From: Diaminobutyricibacter sp049994905
GTDB lineage: Bacteria > Actinomycetota > Actinomycetes > Actinomycetales > Microbacteriaceae
Length of the DNA: 64,000 nt
Assembly: GCF_049994905.1 (NCBI RefSeq)
Contig: NZ_CP188258.1
Span: 1,240,001-1,304,000, forward strand
Direction of reading: 5' to 3'
The notes beneath the pieces are model-generated. The model saw nothing but the letters and a program-made list of their open reading frames with translations, did no database searches and was not told where the DNA came from. Made by a program: the position numbers and the translations under genes. This document shows, piece after piece, positions 49,189 through 59,662 of the stretch (positions are counted from its first letter, which is position 1; each line of letters opens with the position of its first letter).

Positions 49189-50853
49189 ATGCAGGTCACA
49201 GGCATCGGGGTGGGTCGGGGTATCGCGGTCGGTCCGGTGCTGAGGATGCCCGAACCGCTTCCCGAGCCGGAAGACGTCACCTCGGAGTTCGAGCCGCTCG
49301 TCGAGCTCGAGCGGGCATCCGCGGCGCTGACCGCGACGACGACGGATCTGAACGTTCTCGGCGCACGCGCCGGAGGCGATGCGAAGGATGTCCTGGAAGC
49401 GCAGGCCCTGATGGCGCAGGATCCCGCCGTGCTCGAAGACATCGAGGAACGGATCAGCGGCGGCAAGACCGCGGAGCGCGCCGTTTTCGAGGCATTCCGG
49501 AGCTACCAGTACGTTCTCGAGTCGATGGGCGGATACATGGCGGGCCGGGGCGCCGACCTGAAAGATGTTTCGCAGCGCGTCGTCGCGCGCCTCAAGGGTG
49601 TGGCGCTGCCCGGTATCCCGGTTTCGGACACCCCGTTCGTTCTCGTGGCCGGCGACCTGTCGCCGGCAGACACTGCGCTGCTCGACCTCGACAAGGTGCT
49701 CGCGCTCGTCACCCGCGACGGCGGGCCCACCTCGCATACGGCGATCCTCGCGCGGGCCAAAGGAATCGTCGCCGTCGTCGGGGCGATCGGTGCCGACGAG
49801 CTCGGCGACGGCGAGACCGTCATCGTCGACGCGTCGACCGGCAGCGTCGTCGTGAATCCGAGCGAGCAGGCGATCGCCGACGTGGAGGAACGACGCGCGA
49901 AGCATGCAGAAGTGGCACCGCTGACCCCCGGTGCCTTGGCAGACGGTACGCCGGTGTCCCTTCTCGCGAACCTGGGCTCGCCGGATGAGGCTGCCGCAGC
50001 CGTCGAGCTCGGAGCGGAAGGGGTGGGACTGTTCCGCACAGAATTCCTGTTCCTCGGATCGGAGGAGGCGCCGGGTGTCGACGAGCAGCGCGAGCAGTAT
50101 CTGGCTCTCCTCGGGGCGTTTCCCGGAAAGAAGGTCGTCGTCAGGGTGCTCGACGCCGGAGCGGACAAGCCGCTCGCATTCCTGCCGGAGGCGCACGAGG
50201 AGAATCCGGCCCTGGGGCGTCGTGGCATCCGGGCGCTCCGCGACGCAGAGCCCGTGCTGCGGGATCAACTGCAGGCGCTCGCCGAGGCCGCTGCCCGGTC
50301 CGATGCCGACCTGTGGGTGATGGCCCCGATGGTCGCCGATGTCGGTGAGACCGAGTATTTCGTCTCCCTCGCCCGCGAGTTCGGGCTGAAGACCGTCGGC
50401 ATCACTGCCGAGGTTCCGGCTGCCGCCGTGCTCGCCGACCAGATCGCCGAGCGCACCGACTTCGTCAGCGTCGGAACGAACGATCTCACGCAGTACACCA
50501 TGGCGGCGGATCGCCTGCTCGGCACCGTCGCGTCATACCAGGACCCGTGGCATCCTGCCGTGCTCCGCATGATCAAGTCCATCGGCGACGCGGGGGCTGC
50601 CGCGGGCAAGACGGTCGGGATCTGCGGTGAGGCAGCGGCCGACCCGATGCTCGCCGTCGTCCTTGTGGGCCTGGGGGCGACCGACCTCTCGATGACGGCG
50701 GCCGCGCTTGCGGACGTGCGCGCCGAACTTCTGCGTCACACGTTCGCCCAGGCGCGGGAACTGGCGGCGCTCGCGATCAATGCGACGAGCGGCGCGGACG
50801 CGCGGAGCGTCGTCTCGGCGGCCGCCGCCGCTGCAGTGAGCTCGCCGCACTGA
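49189..50853 (+). CDS. ptsI: phosphoenolpyruvate-protein phosphotransferase (PTS enzyme I)
   Basis: 554 residues from ATG 49189, which has GGGAGG 7 nt upstream; an in-frame ATG at 49174 is less well placed. Swivelling domain with phosphorylated H183 (RDGGPTSHTAILAR), PEP-binding barrel with GLFRTEFLF, VRVLDAGADKPLAFL and catalytic Cys in GICGEAAADP. Transfers phosphate from PEP to HPr. HPr and the permeases are not in the window, so it is a lone general PTS gene. Confidence 0.94.
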   Translation: MQVTGIGVGRGIAVGPVLRMPEPLPEPEDVTSEFEPLVELERASAALTATTTDLNVLGARAGGDAKDVLEAQALMAQDPAVLEDIEERISGGKTAERAVFEAFRSYQYVLESMGGYMAGRGADLKDVSQRVVARLKGVALPGIPVSDTPFVLVAGDLSPADTALLDLDKVLALVTRDGGPTSHTAILARAKGIVAVVGAIGADELGDGETVIVDASTGSVVVNPSEQAIADVEERRAKHAEVAPLTPGALADGTPVSLLANLGSPDEAAAAVELGAEGVGLFRTEFLFLGSEEAPGVDEQREQYLALLGAFPGKKVVVRVLDAGADKPLAFLPEAHEENPALGRRGIRALRDAEPVLRDQLQALAEAAARSDADLWVMAPMVADVGETEYFVSLAREFGLKTVGITAEVPAAAVLADQIAERTDFVSVGTNDLTQYTMAADRLLGTVASYQDPWHPAVLRMIKSIGDAGAAAGKTVGICGEAAADPMLAVVLVGLGATDLSMTAAALADVRAELLRHTFAQARELAALAINATSGADARSVVSAAAAAAVSSPH

Positions 50854-50931
50854 GTTCGTCCCAGCGCTGTTCGTCCCAGCGCTGCTGGCCGGCGCTTACC
50901 GCTCCGGGCCGACGCTGCGCGCACTCTCCAC

Positions 50932-50974
50932 GAAAGCGGGAGAAACGGTCCACCGGACCGTTTCTACCGCTTTC
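50932..50974 (-). terminator. two-part hairpin at the end of sdhB
   Basis: Outer stem GAAAGCGG with CCGCTTTC and inner stem AGAAACGGTCC with GGACCGTTTCT (11 bp, 3-nt loop), interrupted by a 1-nt internal loop. It covers the sdhB stop codon and lies between convergent ptsI and sdh transcripts, so it could end both. Confidence 0.65.
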
Positions 50975-51724
50975 CGCGCATGATGGCCTGCTTGACCTCT
51001 TGGATCGCCTGGGTGACCTGGATGCCGCGCGGGCACGCATCCGTGCAGTTGAACGTCGTGCGGCAGCGCCACACGCCCTCTTTGTCGTTGAGGATGTCGA
51101 GGCGCACCTGCGACGCGTCATCGCGCGAATCGAAGATGAACCGGTGGGCGTTCACGATCGCAGCGGGGCCGAAGTACTGGCCGTCGGTCCAGAAGACGGG
51201 GCACGACGAGGTGCACGCGGCGCACAGGATGCACTTGGTGGTGTCGTCGAAGATCGCGCGGTCGGTGACGGACTGGATGCGTTCCTTGCCCTCAGGGGGA
51301 GTGGAGTTCGCGATCAGGAACGGCTGGACCTCGCGGTAGGAGGCGAAGAACGGCTCCATGTCGACGATGAGGTCCTTCTCGAGCGGAAGCCCCTTGATCG
51401 CCTCGACGTAGATCGGCTTCGAGATGTCGAGGTCTTTGATCAGCGTCTTGCAGGCGAGGCGGTTGCGTCCGTTGATGCGCATCGCATCCGACCCGCAGAT
51501 CCCGTGCGCGCACGAGCGACGGAACGTCAGCGAGCCGTCCTGCTCCCACTTGATCTTGTGGAGGGCGTCGAGGATGCGGTCCGTCGGGTACATCTCGACG
51601 TCGAAGTCCTGCCAGCGCGGCTCGGTGTCCACGTCGGGGTCGAACCGACGGATGATCAGGGTGACGGTGAAGGACTGGATCGGAGCCTCGGGTGCCGGCG
51701 GGGTCTCCAGTACGGCTGTCGACA

Positions 51725-51725
<1 letters not shown>
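50964..51725 (-). CDS. sdhB: succinate dehydrogenase iron-sulfur subunit
   Basis: 253 residues. [2Fe-2S] cysteines in CAHGICGSDAMRINGRNRLAC (longest visible run), then CILCAACTSSCPVFW and CRTTFNCTDACPRGI for the [4Fe-4S] and [3Fe-4S] clusters. Relays electrons from SdhA to the quinone site. ATG overlaps the sdhA stop by 1 bp. Confidence 0.96.
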
Positions 51726-53545
<1,820 letters not shown>

Positions 53546-53596
53546 TGCTTTTCCGTATGTCGGTGGGCTGGGTGGCTGGCGGTGGGCCTGGCCGGC

Positions 53597-54043
53597 TTAG
53601 TGCACCGGGCAGAAGGACGCGACGAGGTCGGCGGGAGCTCCGGCGGGGCACGGGTCGAACGTGAAGATCACGAGGGTTCCGAGAACGACCAGGATGACGA
53701 CGGCGGCGAGGATCGCCCACTTCAGGACGCGGTTCACGACGCGGTTGTACGCGTAGTCGTTCACGAGGGTCCGCATCCCGTTGCCGCCGTGGATGAGCGC
53801 CAGCCACAGCATCAGAAGATCCCAGACCTGCCAGAACGGCGTCGCGTACTTGCCCCCGATGAAGGCGAAGTCGATCTGCCTCACGCCCTGGCCGAGCACG
53901 AGGTTGATGAGCAGGTGGCCGAAGATGAGGATGATCAGCACGAGGCCGGAGGCCCGCATGTAGATCCAGCCCCATTTCTCCCAGTTGACGCCGCCCCTCC
54001 GGGCCGGTCGGGAAGGGGTGCGAGGTGCATCGATGGTCGTCAT
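53597..54043 (-). CDS. sdhD: succinate dehydrogenase membrane anchor subunit
   Basis: 148 residues with three membrane helices (about 28-50 starting MRASGLVLIILIFGHLLINLVLGQG, about 70-90, about 110-133). The first helix holds the heme-ligand His candidate (FGHLL). Pairs with SdhC to form the quinone site. 51 bp upstream of sdhA. Confidence 0.88.
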   Translation of the reverse strand: MTTIDAPRTPSRPARRGGVNWEKWGWIYMRASGLVLIILIFGHLLINLVLGQGVRQIDFAFIGGKYATPFWQVWDLLMLWLALIHGGNGMRTLVNDYAYNRVVNRVLKWAILAAVVILVVLGTLVIFTFDPCPAGAPADLVASFCPVH

Positions 54044-54045
54044 GA

Positions 54046-54462
54046 TCAGTTGCCCCCCGAGAAGATGTGCACAAGCTGCACCGGCAGGAAGCCGGCCATC
54101 AGCACGACCCAGATGACGATGACGATCCAGAACATGAGCTTCTGGTACTTGACGCCCTTGCTCCAGAAGTCGATGAGGATGATGCGCAGGCCGTTGAAGG
54201 CGTGGAACACGATGGCACCGACCAGGGCGATCTCACCCAGGCCGACGATCGGGTTCTTGTATGTGCCGATCACGGCGTTGTATGCCTCGGGGCTCACACG
54301 AATGAGCGAGGTGTCGAGAACGTGCACCAGAAGGAAGAAGAAGATCGCTACACCTGTGATGCGGTGCAGCACCCACGACCACATTCCCTCGCGGCCCCGA
54401 TACAGCGTGCCCCCGGGCCGAGTCTTCTTCGGCTGCAGGGTTCCTGCCGCTTGATTCGACAC
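54046..54462 (-). CDS. sdhC: succinate dehydrogenase cytochrome b556 subunit
   Basis: 138 residues from GTG 54462, with GGAGG 7 nt upstream; a TTG two codons earlier is less well spaced. SdhC family: YRGREGMWSWVLHRITGVAIFFFLLVHVLDT with the conserved SWxxHRxTG motif and heme His, then two more helices (HAFNGLRIILID). First gene of sdhCDAB. Confidence 0.92.
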   Translation of the reverse strand: MSNQAAGTLQPKKTRPGGTLYRGREGMWSWVLHRITGVAIFFFLLVHVLDTSLIRVSPEAYNAVIGTYKNPIVGLGEIALVGAIVFHAFNGLRIILIDFWSKGVKYQKLMFWIVIVIWVVLMAGFLPVQLVHIFSGGN

Positions 54463-54564
54463 GAACAACCCTCCCTGGTTGTGATCACGGTTGTCCGCGT
54501 GGAGAACCGGAAGAAGCGCAGAACGCGCCCCATCAGTCTATGACGCGTTCACGTGCCACGTTGC

Positions 54565-54578
54565 TTAGGCCGACCTAA
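54565..54578. promoter_or_regulatory. DtxR/IdeR-like box upstream of sdhC
   Basis: TTAGG-CCGA-CCTAA has the outer arms of the DtxR iron box (TTAGGTTAGCCTAACCTAA); about 11 of 19 positions match. It lies about 100 bp before sdhC. Iron-dependent control of this iron-rich complex would make sense but is inferred. Confidence 0.4.
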
Positions 54579-54603
54579 CTATCTCGATGTCGAGACAGTT
54601 AGG
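54574..54603 (-). terminator. palindrome immediately after corA
   Basis: CCTAACT, CTCGA, TCGAG and AGTTAGG form nested arms (7 bp and 5 bp) with 2-nt gaps, starting 5 bp past the corA stop. Probably the corA terminator; its edge overlaps the DtxR-like box. Confidence 0.5.
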
Positions 54604-54607
54604 TCGT

Positions 54608-55747
54608 CTACATCCAGTTGCGTCGTTTGAAGATCCAGTAGAGGCTGACGCTCAGCGTCACCATCGCGAGGATCGCAAGCGGATAGCCGAGCGGCCAGTG
54701 CAGCTCGGGCATGTTGTCGAAGTTCATGCCGTAGACGCCGGCGATCAGCGTCGGAGCGAACAGGATCGCAGCCCATGACGAGACCTTCTTGACCTCTTCG
54801 CCCTGTCGATGGCTCGAATGGGCGAGACGGGTCATCTCCTCGTTCTGGCGCTCGGCCACCAGGGTGGAATTGACCGTCAGGATGTCCCGGAGGAGCTGCC
54901 GGAATCCGTCGACACGCTCGTTGACCTGGATGAGGTGGTCGGAGACGTCGCGCAGGCCGCGCTGCAGTTCCTGGGTGACCGCGTATTTCGCCGAACCGTG
55001 CTCGAGCGCGATCATCACCGTGGTGAGCGGATGCGTCGCGCGCTGGAAGTCGATGACCTCGCGCGACAGCTCGTAGATGCGCCGGGAGACCAGGGCATCC
55101 CCGCCGAACACCTGCGTCTCGATCTCATCGATGTCATTGGCGAGACCGGCGACGACCGGGCTGTACCCGTCGACCACTGCGTCGATGATGGCGTACAGGA
55201 TGGCCTGGGTGCCGAGCCCGAGCAGTTCCGGTTCGCTCTCCATGCGGTGGCGCACATGCGACAGGTCGGGCGACTCGCTGTGCCGGACCGTGATCACGAA
55301 GTTGGGCCCGACGAACACGTGGAGCTCGCCGAAGTCGACCTCTTCAGGAACATCGAGGTAGCTTGCCGCCTTCAGGACGACGAAGAGCACATCGTCGTAT
55401 CGCTCGAGCTTGGGGCGCTGGTGGGCGATGATCGCATCCTCCACCGCCAGTTCGTGGAGCCCGAACTCGTCGGCGAGCGAGAGGAGCTCCTGCTCGGTCG
55501 GCCGGTAGAGCCCGATCCAGGCGACACCTCCCGGGGTGGCGTCGAGGGCCTGGTACGTCTCGGCCAGCGACTTCGGCGATGCGACGCGCTTGCCCTTCGA
55601 GTAGATGGCGCTGTCGACCATGCTCCGGCGCCGCTGCGTCGTCTCCGGGGTCGCCTCTTCGACCGGATTCGAGGGAGGGTCCACCCGTCGAGCTCGCTGC
55701 ACGAACGACGGCATCGGAATGCCTCGTCTGGTCGTGTTGTGGGCCAT
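54608..55747 (-). CDS. corA: CorA-family magnesium/cobalt transporter
   Basis: 379 residues. Large cytosolic N-terminal domain with acidic and helical repeats, then two C-terminal helices with the signature YGMNFDNMPELHW between them (selectivity loop GMN) and the terminal KRRNWM. Pentameric Mg2+ channel of the CorA/ZntB superfamily. Single gene with its own terminator. Confidence 0.92.
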   Translation of the reverse strand: MAHNTTRRGIPMPSFVQRARRVDPPSNPVEEATPETTQRRRSMVDSAIYSKGKRVASPKSLAETYQALDATPGGVAWIGLYRPTEQELLSLADEFGLHELAVEDAIIAHQRPKLERYDDVLFVVLKAASYLDVPEEVDFGELHVFVGPNFVITVRHSESPDLSHVRHRMESEPELLGLGTQAILYAIIDAVVDGYSPVVAGLANDIDEIETQVFGGDALVSRRIYELSREVIDFQRATHPLTTVMIALEHGSAKYAVTQELQRGLRDVSDHLIQVNERVDGFRQLLRDILTVNSTLVAERQNEEMTRLAHSSHRQGEEVKKVSSWAAILFAPTLIAGVYGMNFDNMPELHWPLGYPLAILAMVTLSVSLYWIFKRRNWM

Positions 55748-55816
55748 GGGTCACCTCCAGGTGGTCGATTGGGCACACCAACCATAGACCCACGCGCTGG
55801 AGCTGAACCCAACAGG

Positions 55817-56977
55817 TCAGACCGGCGTCGGGGCGGCAGAGACGCCCGGCTCCTCCACGGCCAGAACACGGTCGAGAATGACCCGCTCGTAGTGCCCGAT
55901 CAGTTCGTCGCAGATGGTCTCCCAGGTGCGACCGAGGACGCCGCGCCTGCCCGCTTCGCCCATGCGCCGGCGGAGGGGAGCATCCGCTACCAGTGCGCCG
56001 ACCGAGGAACGCAGGTCGCGGTCGTCAGCGGGGGAGAAGAGGTAGCCGTCGACGCCGTGCCCGACGAGGTCGATAGGTCCGCCGGCACGCGGGGCGACCA
56101 CCGGGAGGCCGCTCGCGTGGGCCTCCTGCACGGTCTGGCCGAACGTCTCCTCCGTTCCGGTGTGCACGAAGATGTCGAAGCTCGCGTATGCCGCCGCCAG
56201 CTCCTGGCCGCCGAGGCGCCCGAGCATGGTCACGGGCATCCCGCGCAGCTGCTTCTGCACGACGGGGACGTGTGGTCCGTCGCCGACGATCGCGACGTGG
56301 ATGCCCGGGATGCCCCGGAGGCTCTCCAGGCGCTCGACCTGCTTCTCGGCGGCGATCCGCCCGACATAGCCGATGACCACCTCGCCATCGGGGGAGAGGC
56401 GTTCCCTCAGTGCCCGGGTCGCCGGAGCGAAGCGGTTGTTCGGGTGGTAGCGAACGAGATCCACTCCGCGTCCCCAGCGCGCCAGCCGGTCGATCCCGGC
56501 TCCCTCCAGGTCCGCCTGCGAAGCGGAGGACGGCACCAGGGTGAGGTCCGCGCCCTCGTGCACCCAGCGCACGAAACGCCACGCGATGGATGAGGCGAGC
56601 CCCACGCCGTGGCGCCTGGTGTATCCGGCGACGTCGGTCTGGAAGACCGCGACCGACGGGACGCCGAGCCGGTTGGCGGCCGCAATGCCCTGCGCACCGA
56701 GAAGGAAGGGAGACGCGGCGTGGAGCACGTCCGGTGCGAAGCGGGCGAGGATGCGCTGCACGTGCGGGTTCGGAAGGCCGACGGGAAACTGGCGGTAGGC
56801 GAGTGCGGGCACGGTGTGCACGGTGAAGCCGGCGTATTCGCGGGGCGCGCCGCCATCCGGGCAGATCACGATCGCCTCGTGCCCGGTCGCCGCGAGGTGG
56901 TCGAGCACCTTGCACACGCTGTTCGTCACTCCGTTGACGGTGGGGAGGAAACTCTCGCTGATGACCGCGACGCGCAT
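55817..56977 (-). CDS. GT4-family glycosyltransferase (mannosyltransferase-like)
   Basis: 386 residues, GT-B fold. N-terminal SESFLPTVNGVTNSV, PDVLHAASPFLLGAQG and FQTDVAGYTRRHG are typical of actinobacterial GDP-mannose-dependent transferases (PimB/MgtA group). C-terminal GYVGRIAAEKQVE and the nucleotide-sugar E-x7-E loop HTGTEETFGQTVQEAHASGLPVVAP. Divergent from a GDP-mannose-forming gene, which supports GDP-mannose as donor. Acceptor unknown; probably a lipid or glycan at the membrane. Confidence 0.85.
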   Translation of the reverse strand: MRVAVISESFLPTVNGVTNSVCKVLDHLAATGHEAIVICPDGGAPREYAGFTVHTVPALAYRQFPVGLPNPHVQRILARFAPDVLHAASPFLLGAQGIAAANRLGVPSVAVFQTDVAGYTRRHGVGLASSIAWRFVRWVHEGADLTLVPSSASQADLEGAGIDRLARWGRGVDLVRYHPNNRFAPATRALRERLSPDGEVVIGYVGRIAAEKQVERLESLRGIPGIHVAIVGDGPHVPVVQKQLRGMPVTMLGRLGGQELAAAYASFDIFVHTGTEETFGQTVQEAHASGLPVVAPRAGGPIDLVGHGVDGYLFSPADDRDLRSSVGALVADAPLRRRMGEAGRRGVLGRTWETICDELIGHYERVILDRVLAVEEPGVSAAPTPV

Positions 56978-57051
56978 AATGCGACGCTAACCACGGGGTG
57001 TTGCGCCCTCGTGAATGGGCAGTGAACCGTGGGCGCCGGGTAAGTGGACAG

Positions 57052-57057
57052 TATCCT
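57052..57057 (+). promoter_or_regulatory. possible -10 of a leaderless manC transcript
   Basis: TATCCT ends 6 nt before ATG 57064, the same spacing as at dacB. No ribosome-binding site is present. Confidence 0.4.
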
Positions 57058-57063
57058 GACCAG

Positions 57064-58188
57064 ATGGTTACCAGAAACACTCCGTTGGATCGGTTCTACA
57101 GTGTCATTCCGGCCGGCGGAATCGGCTCGCGACTCTGGCCGCTCTCGCGCGCCGATGCTCCGAAGTTCCTCCACGACCTCACGGGTTCCGGCCAGACGAT
57201 CCTGCGCGACACCTGGGACCGGCTCGTTCCGGTGTCGGGCGAGCAGCGCATCATGGTCGTCACCGGTCGCGCCCACCGCGCGGCGGTCGAGGCGCAGCTG
57301 CCCGCCCTCGCCGATCACAACGTCGTGCTCGAGAGTGAGCCGAGGGATTCGACGGCGGCGATCGGGCTTGCGGCGGCCATCCTCGAACGGCGCGAGCCCG
57401 GCGTGATCATCGGTTCGTTCGCTGCAGACCACGTGATCACCAACCAGCCGCTCTTCCGCCAGGCGGTGACCCAGGCCGTTGCGGTCGCCGACGCCGGCTA
57501 CATCGCCCTGGTCGGCATCCAGCCGAGCGAGCCTGCCATCGGGTTCGGCTACATCCACTGCGGTGGGGCCATCGAGATCGACGGGGCGCCCGGGGTCATG
57601 GCCGTCGACTCGTTCAAAGAGAAGCCGGATCTCGCGACGGCCCAGCGCTACCTCTCCACCGGCGGCTACCTCTGGAACGCGAGCATGTTCATCAGCCGGG
57701 CCGACCGCCTTCTCGAAGAGATCGGGCGCTCCGAGCCGGAACTGCTCGCCGGTCTGCTCGAGCTCGCCGCGGCGTGGGACGACCCGGCGACCCGAGGGCC
57801 GGCCGTCGACCGCATCTGGCCCAACCTCAAGAAGATCGCGATCGACTACGCCGTCGCCGAGCCCGCTGCCGCGGCCGGGCGCCTGGCGGTCGTTCCCGGG
57901 TACTTCGACTGGGATGACATCGGTGACTTCGCCTCGCTCGCGAAGCTGAACTCCGGCGGGCGCAAATCCGACCTCGCGATCCTCGGAGAGAACGCGCGCG
58001 TTCTCTCCGACGCGTCGAGCGGCATCGTGGTGAGCCAGACCAAGCGTGTGATCAGCCTGATCGGGGTCAAGGACATCGTCGTCGTCGACACCCCGGATGC
58101 GCTGCTGGTGACCACGAGCGAGCACGCCCAGCGGGTGAAGGCCGTGGTCGACGCGCTGAAGCTCTCCGGGTCGAGCGACGTCCTCTGA
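57064..58188 (+). CDS. manC: mannose-1-phosphate guanylyltransferase
   Basis: 374 residues from ATG 57064; a longer frame exists but would begin upstream of the apparent promoter. Nucleotidyltransferase signature AGGIGSRLWPLSR, SFAADHVI, FKEKPD and WNASMFI. It lacks the C-terminal mannose-6-phosphate isomerase cupin of bifunctional enzymes, so it is the monofunctional form. Makes GDP-mannose, presumably used by the divergent GT4 enzyme. Confidence 0.92.
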   Translation: MVTRNTPLDRFYSVIPAGGIGSRLWPLSRADAPKFLHDLTGSGQTILRDTWDRLVPVSGEQRIMVVTGRAHRAAVEAQLPALADHNVVLESEPRDSTAAIGLAAAILERREPGVIIGSFAADHVITNQPLFRQAVTQAVAVADAGYIALVGIQPSEPAIGFGYIHCGGAIEIDGAPGVMAVDSFKEKPDLATAQRYLSTGGYLWNASMFISRADRLLEEIGRSEPELLAGLLELAAAWDDPATRGPAVDRIWPNLKKIAIDYAVAEPAAAAGRLAVVPGYFDWDDIGDFASLAKLNSGGRKSDLAILGENARVLSDASSGIVVSQTKRVISLIGVKDIVVVDTPDALLVTTSEHAQRVKAVVDALKLSGSSDVL

Positions 58189-58359
58189 TTCCGCCCCACA
58201 AGAGGGTGCACGCCGTGCTCAGATGAGCAGCACACAGGTAGGCAAGTATTTGTAACGCTTACGTCAAGAACCTGTGTTCGATTCTTTGAGCATTCGTAAC
58301 ATTCGGTAACGTGAAATACAACGGTCGCACCCGCAGGCCGGCATTCCTTGGAGGACATC

Positions 58360-59445
58360 TTGACAATCACAGCCCGAAAGGCCGGCCTCGCCGGTCTTGC
58401 GGCGATCGGCGCCCTTGCGCTGCTCGCCGGGTGCGCGTCCGCGCCATCCACCAGCAAGACGACCGCCACAGTGGCGAGCAACTTCCTGCCCTGCATGGTC
58501 TCGGACAACGGCGGCTTCGACGACCACTCGTTCAACCAGTCCAGCTACGAAGGCCTCACCAGCGCGGCCAAGGACCTCGGCATCAGCTACAAGAAGGCCG
58601 AGTCGAAGACCGCGAACGACTACGCCCCGAACATCCAGAGCATGGTCGACCAGAACTGCAGCCTGATCATCTCGGTCGGCTTCAACCTGAAGGATGCGAC
58701 CGAGAAGGCCGCCAAGGCCAACCCGGACATCAAGTTCGCCACGGTCGACGACAACGAGATCAACCTGCCCAACGTGCGCCCGATCATCTTCGACACCGCC
58801 CAGGCCGCGTTCCTCGGCGGCTACGCGGCGGCGAGCTACTCGAAGGCCGGCTCCGTCGGCACCTTCGGCGGCATGCAGTTCCCGACCGTCACCATCTTCA
58901 TGGACGGCTTCGCTGACGGCGTGAAGTACTACAACGACCAGAAGAGCAAGAACGTCAAGGTCGTCGGCTGGGACGTCGCCTCGCAGAAGGGCTCCTTCAC
59001 CGGTGGCTTCGCCGCGAACGACGTCGCCAAGCAGACCGCGCAGGGCATCATCGACCAGGGTGTCGACGTGCTGATGCCGGTCGGCGGACCGATCTACCAG
59101 AGCGCAGCGCAGGCGATCCGCGACTCCGGCAAGAGCATTGCTCTCATGGGTGTCGACACCGACGTGTTCGTCTCCGACCCGAGCGTGAAGGACCTGCTCC
59201 TCACCTCGGTCATGAAGGGCCTGAACAGCGCGACGGCAGCAGTCGTCAAGGACGCAGCCGGTGGCAAGTTCACCAACACGCCGTACGTCGGAACCCTGAA
59301 GAACAACGGCGTCGGCCTCGCTCCGTTCCACAACTTCGAGTCGAAGGTCGACCCGAGCCTCCAGGGTGAGCTCGACAAGATCAAGGCCGGCATCATCGAC
59401 GGCTCGATCAAGGTCACCTCGCCCTCGTCGCCGAAGCAGCCGTAG
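58360..59445 (+). CDS. BMP-family nucleoside-binding lipoprotein
   Basis: 361 residues from TTG 58360, with GGAGG 5 nt upstream; a TTG at 58348 would include that SD. Signal peptide with lipobox LLAGC and lipidated C25. Mature domain is Bmp/Med-like periplasmic-binding fold (GGFDDHSFNQSSYEGL, ISVGFNLKDATEKAAKANPD, FLGGYAAASYS, GVDVLMPVGGPIYQSAAQAI). The ABC ATPase and two permeases that follow match nucleoside importers (BmpA-NupOPQ type), so it captures nucleosides outside the membrane. Confidence 0.9.
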   Translation: MTITARKAGLAGLAAIGALALLAGCASAPSTSKTTATVASNFLPCMVSDNGGFDDHSFNQSSYEGLTSAAKDLGISYKKAESKTANDYAPNIQSMVDQNCSLIISVGFNLKDATEKAAKANPDIKFATVDDNEINLPNVRPIIFDTAQAAFLGGYAAASYSKAGSVGTFGGMQFPTVTIFMDGFADGVKYYNDQKSKNVKVVGWDVASQKGSFTGGFAANDVAKQTAQGIIDQGVDVLMPVGGPIYQSAAQAIRDSGKSIALMGVDTDVFVSDPSVKDLLLTSVMKGLNSATAAVVKDAAGGKFTNTPYVGTLKNNGVGLAPFHNFESKVDPSLQGELDKIKAGIIDGSIKVTSPSSPKQP

Positions 59446-59464
59446 TACCGCACCACAACCGGAC

Positions 59465-59492
59465 GGGGAGGTCAGCATGAGCTGGCCTCCCC
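59465..59492 (+). terminator. hairpin between lipoprotein and ATPase genes
   Basis: A 12-bp stem with one G-T pair (59465-59476 with 59481-59492) and an ATGA loop, 20 bp past the lipoprotein stop. It probably allows more binding protein than membrane components to be made, a common arrangement in ABC importers. Confidence 0.65.
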
Positions 59493-59548
59493 GCTCTGTT
59501 TCCGTCTCGTCCGGTCCGGCAGGGTCCGGGCGGGTCGCCCCCGCAGCT

Positions 59549-59560
59549 GCTCAATTGAGC
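59549..59560. promoter_or_regulatory. 12-bp palindrome upstream of the nucleoside ATPase gene
   Basis: GCTCAATTGAGC is a perfect palindrome 103 bp before the ATPase start, in a relatively AT-rich stretch of the 217-bp gap. Possible operator of an internal promoter. No regulator gene adjoins it. Confidence 0.4.
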
Positions 59561-59662
59561 GCACACTGACATATGTGCAATGAGTAGTGTGAAAACGCGC
59601 ACTGTGGCGTTTCGTCCTCGTGCGATTCGCTCCCCGGGCGAGTAGAGAAGGAACCCACCCGT

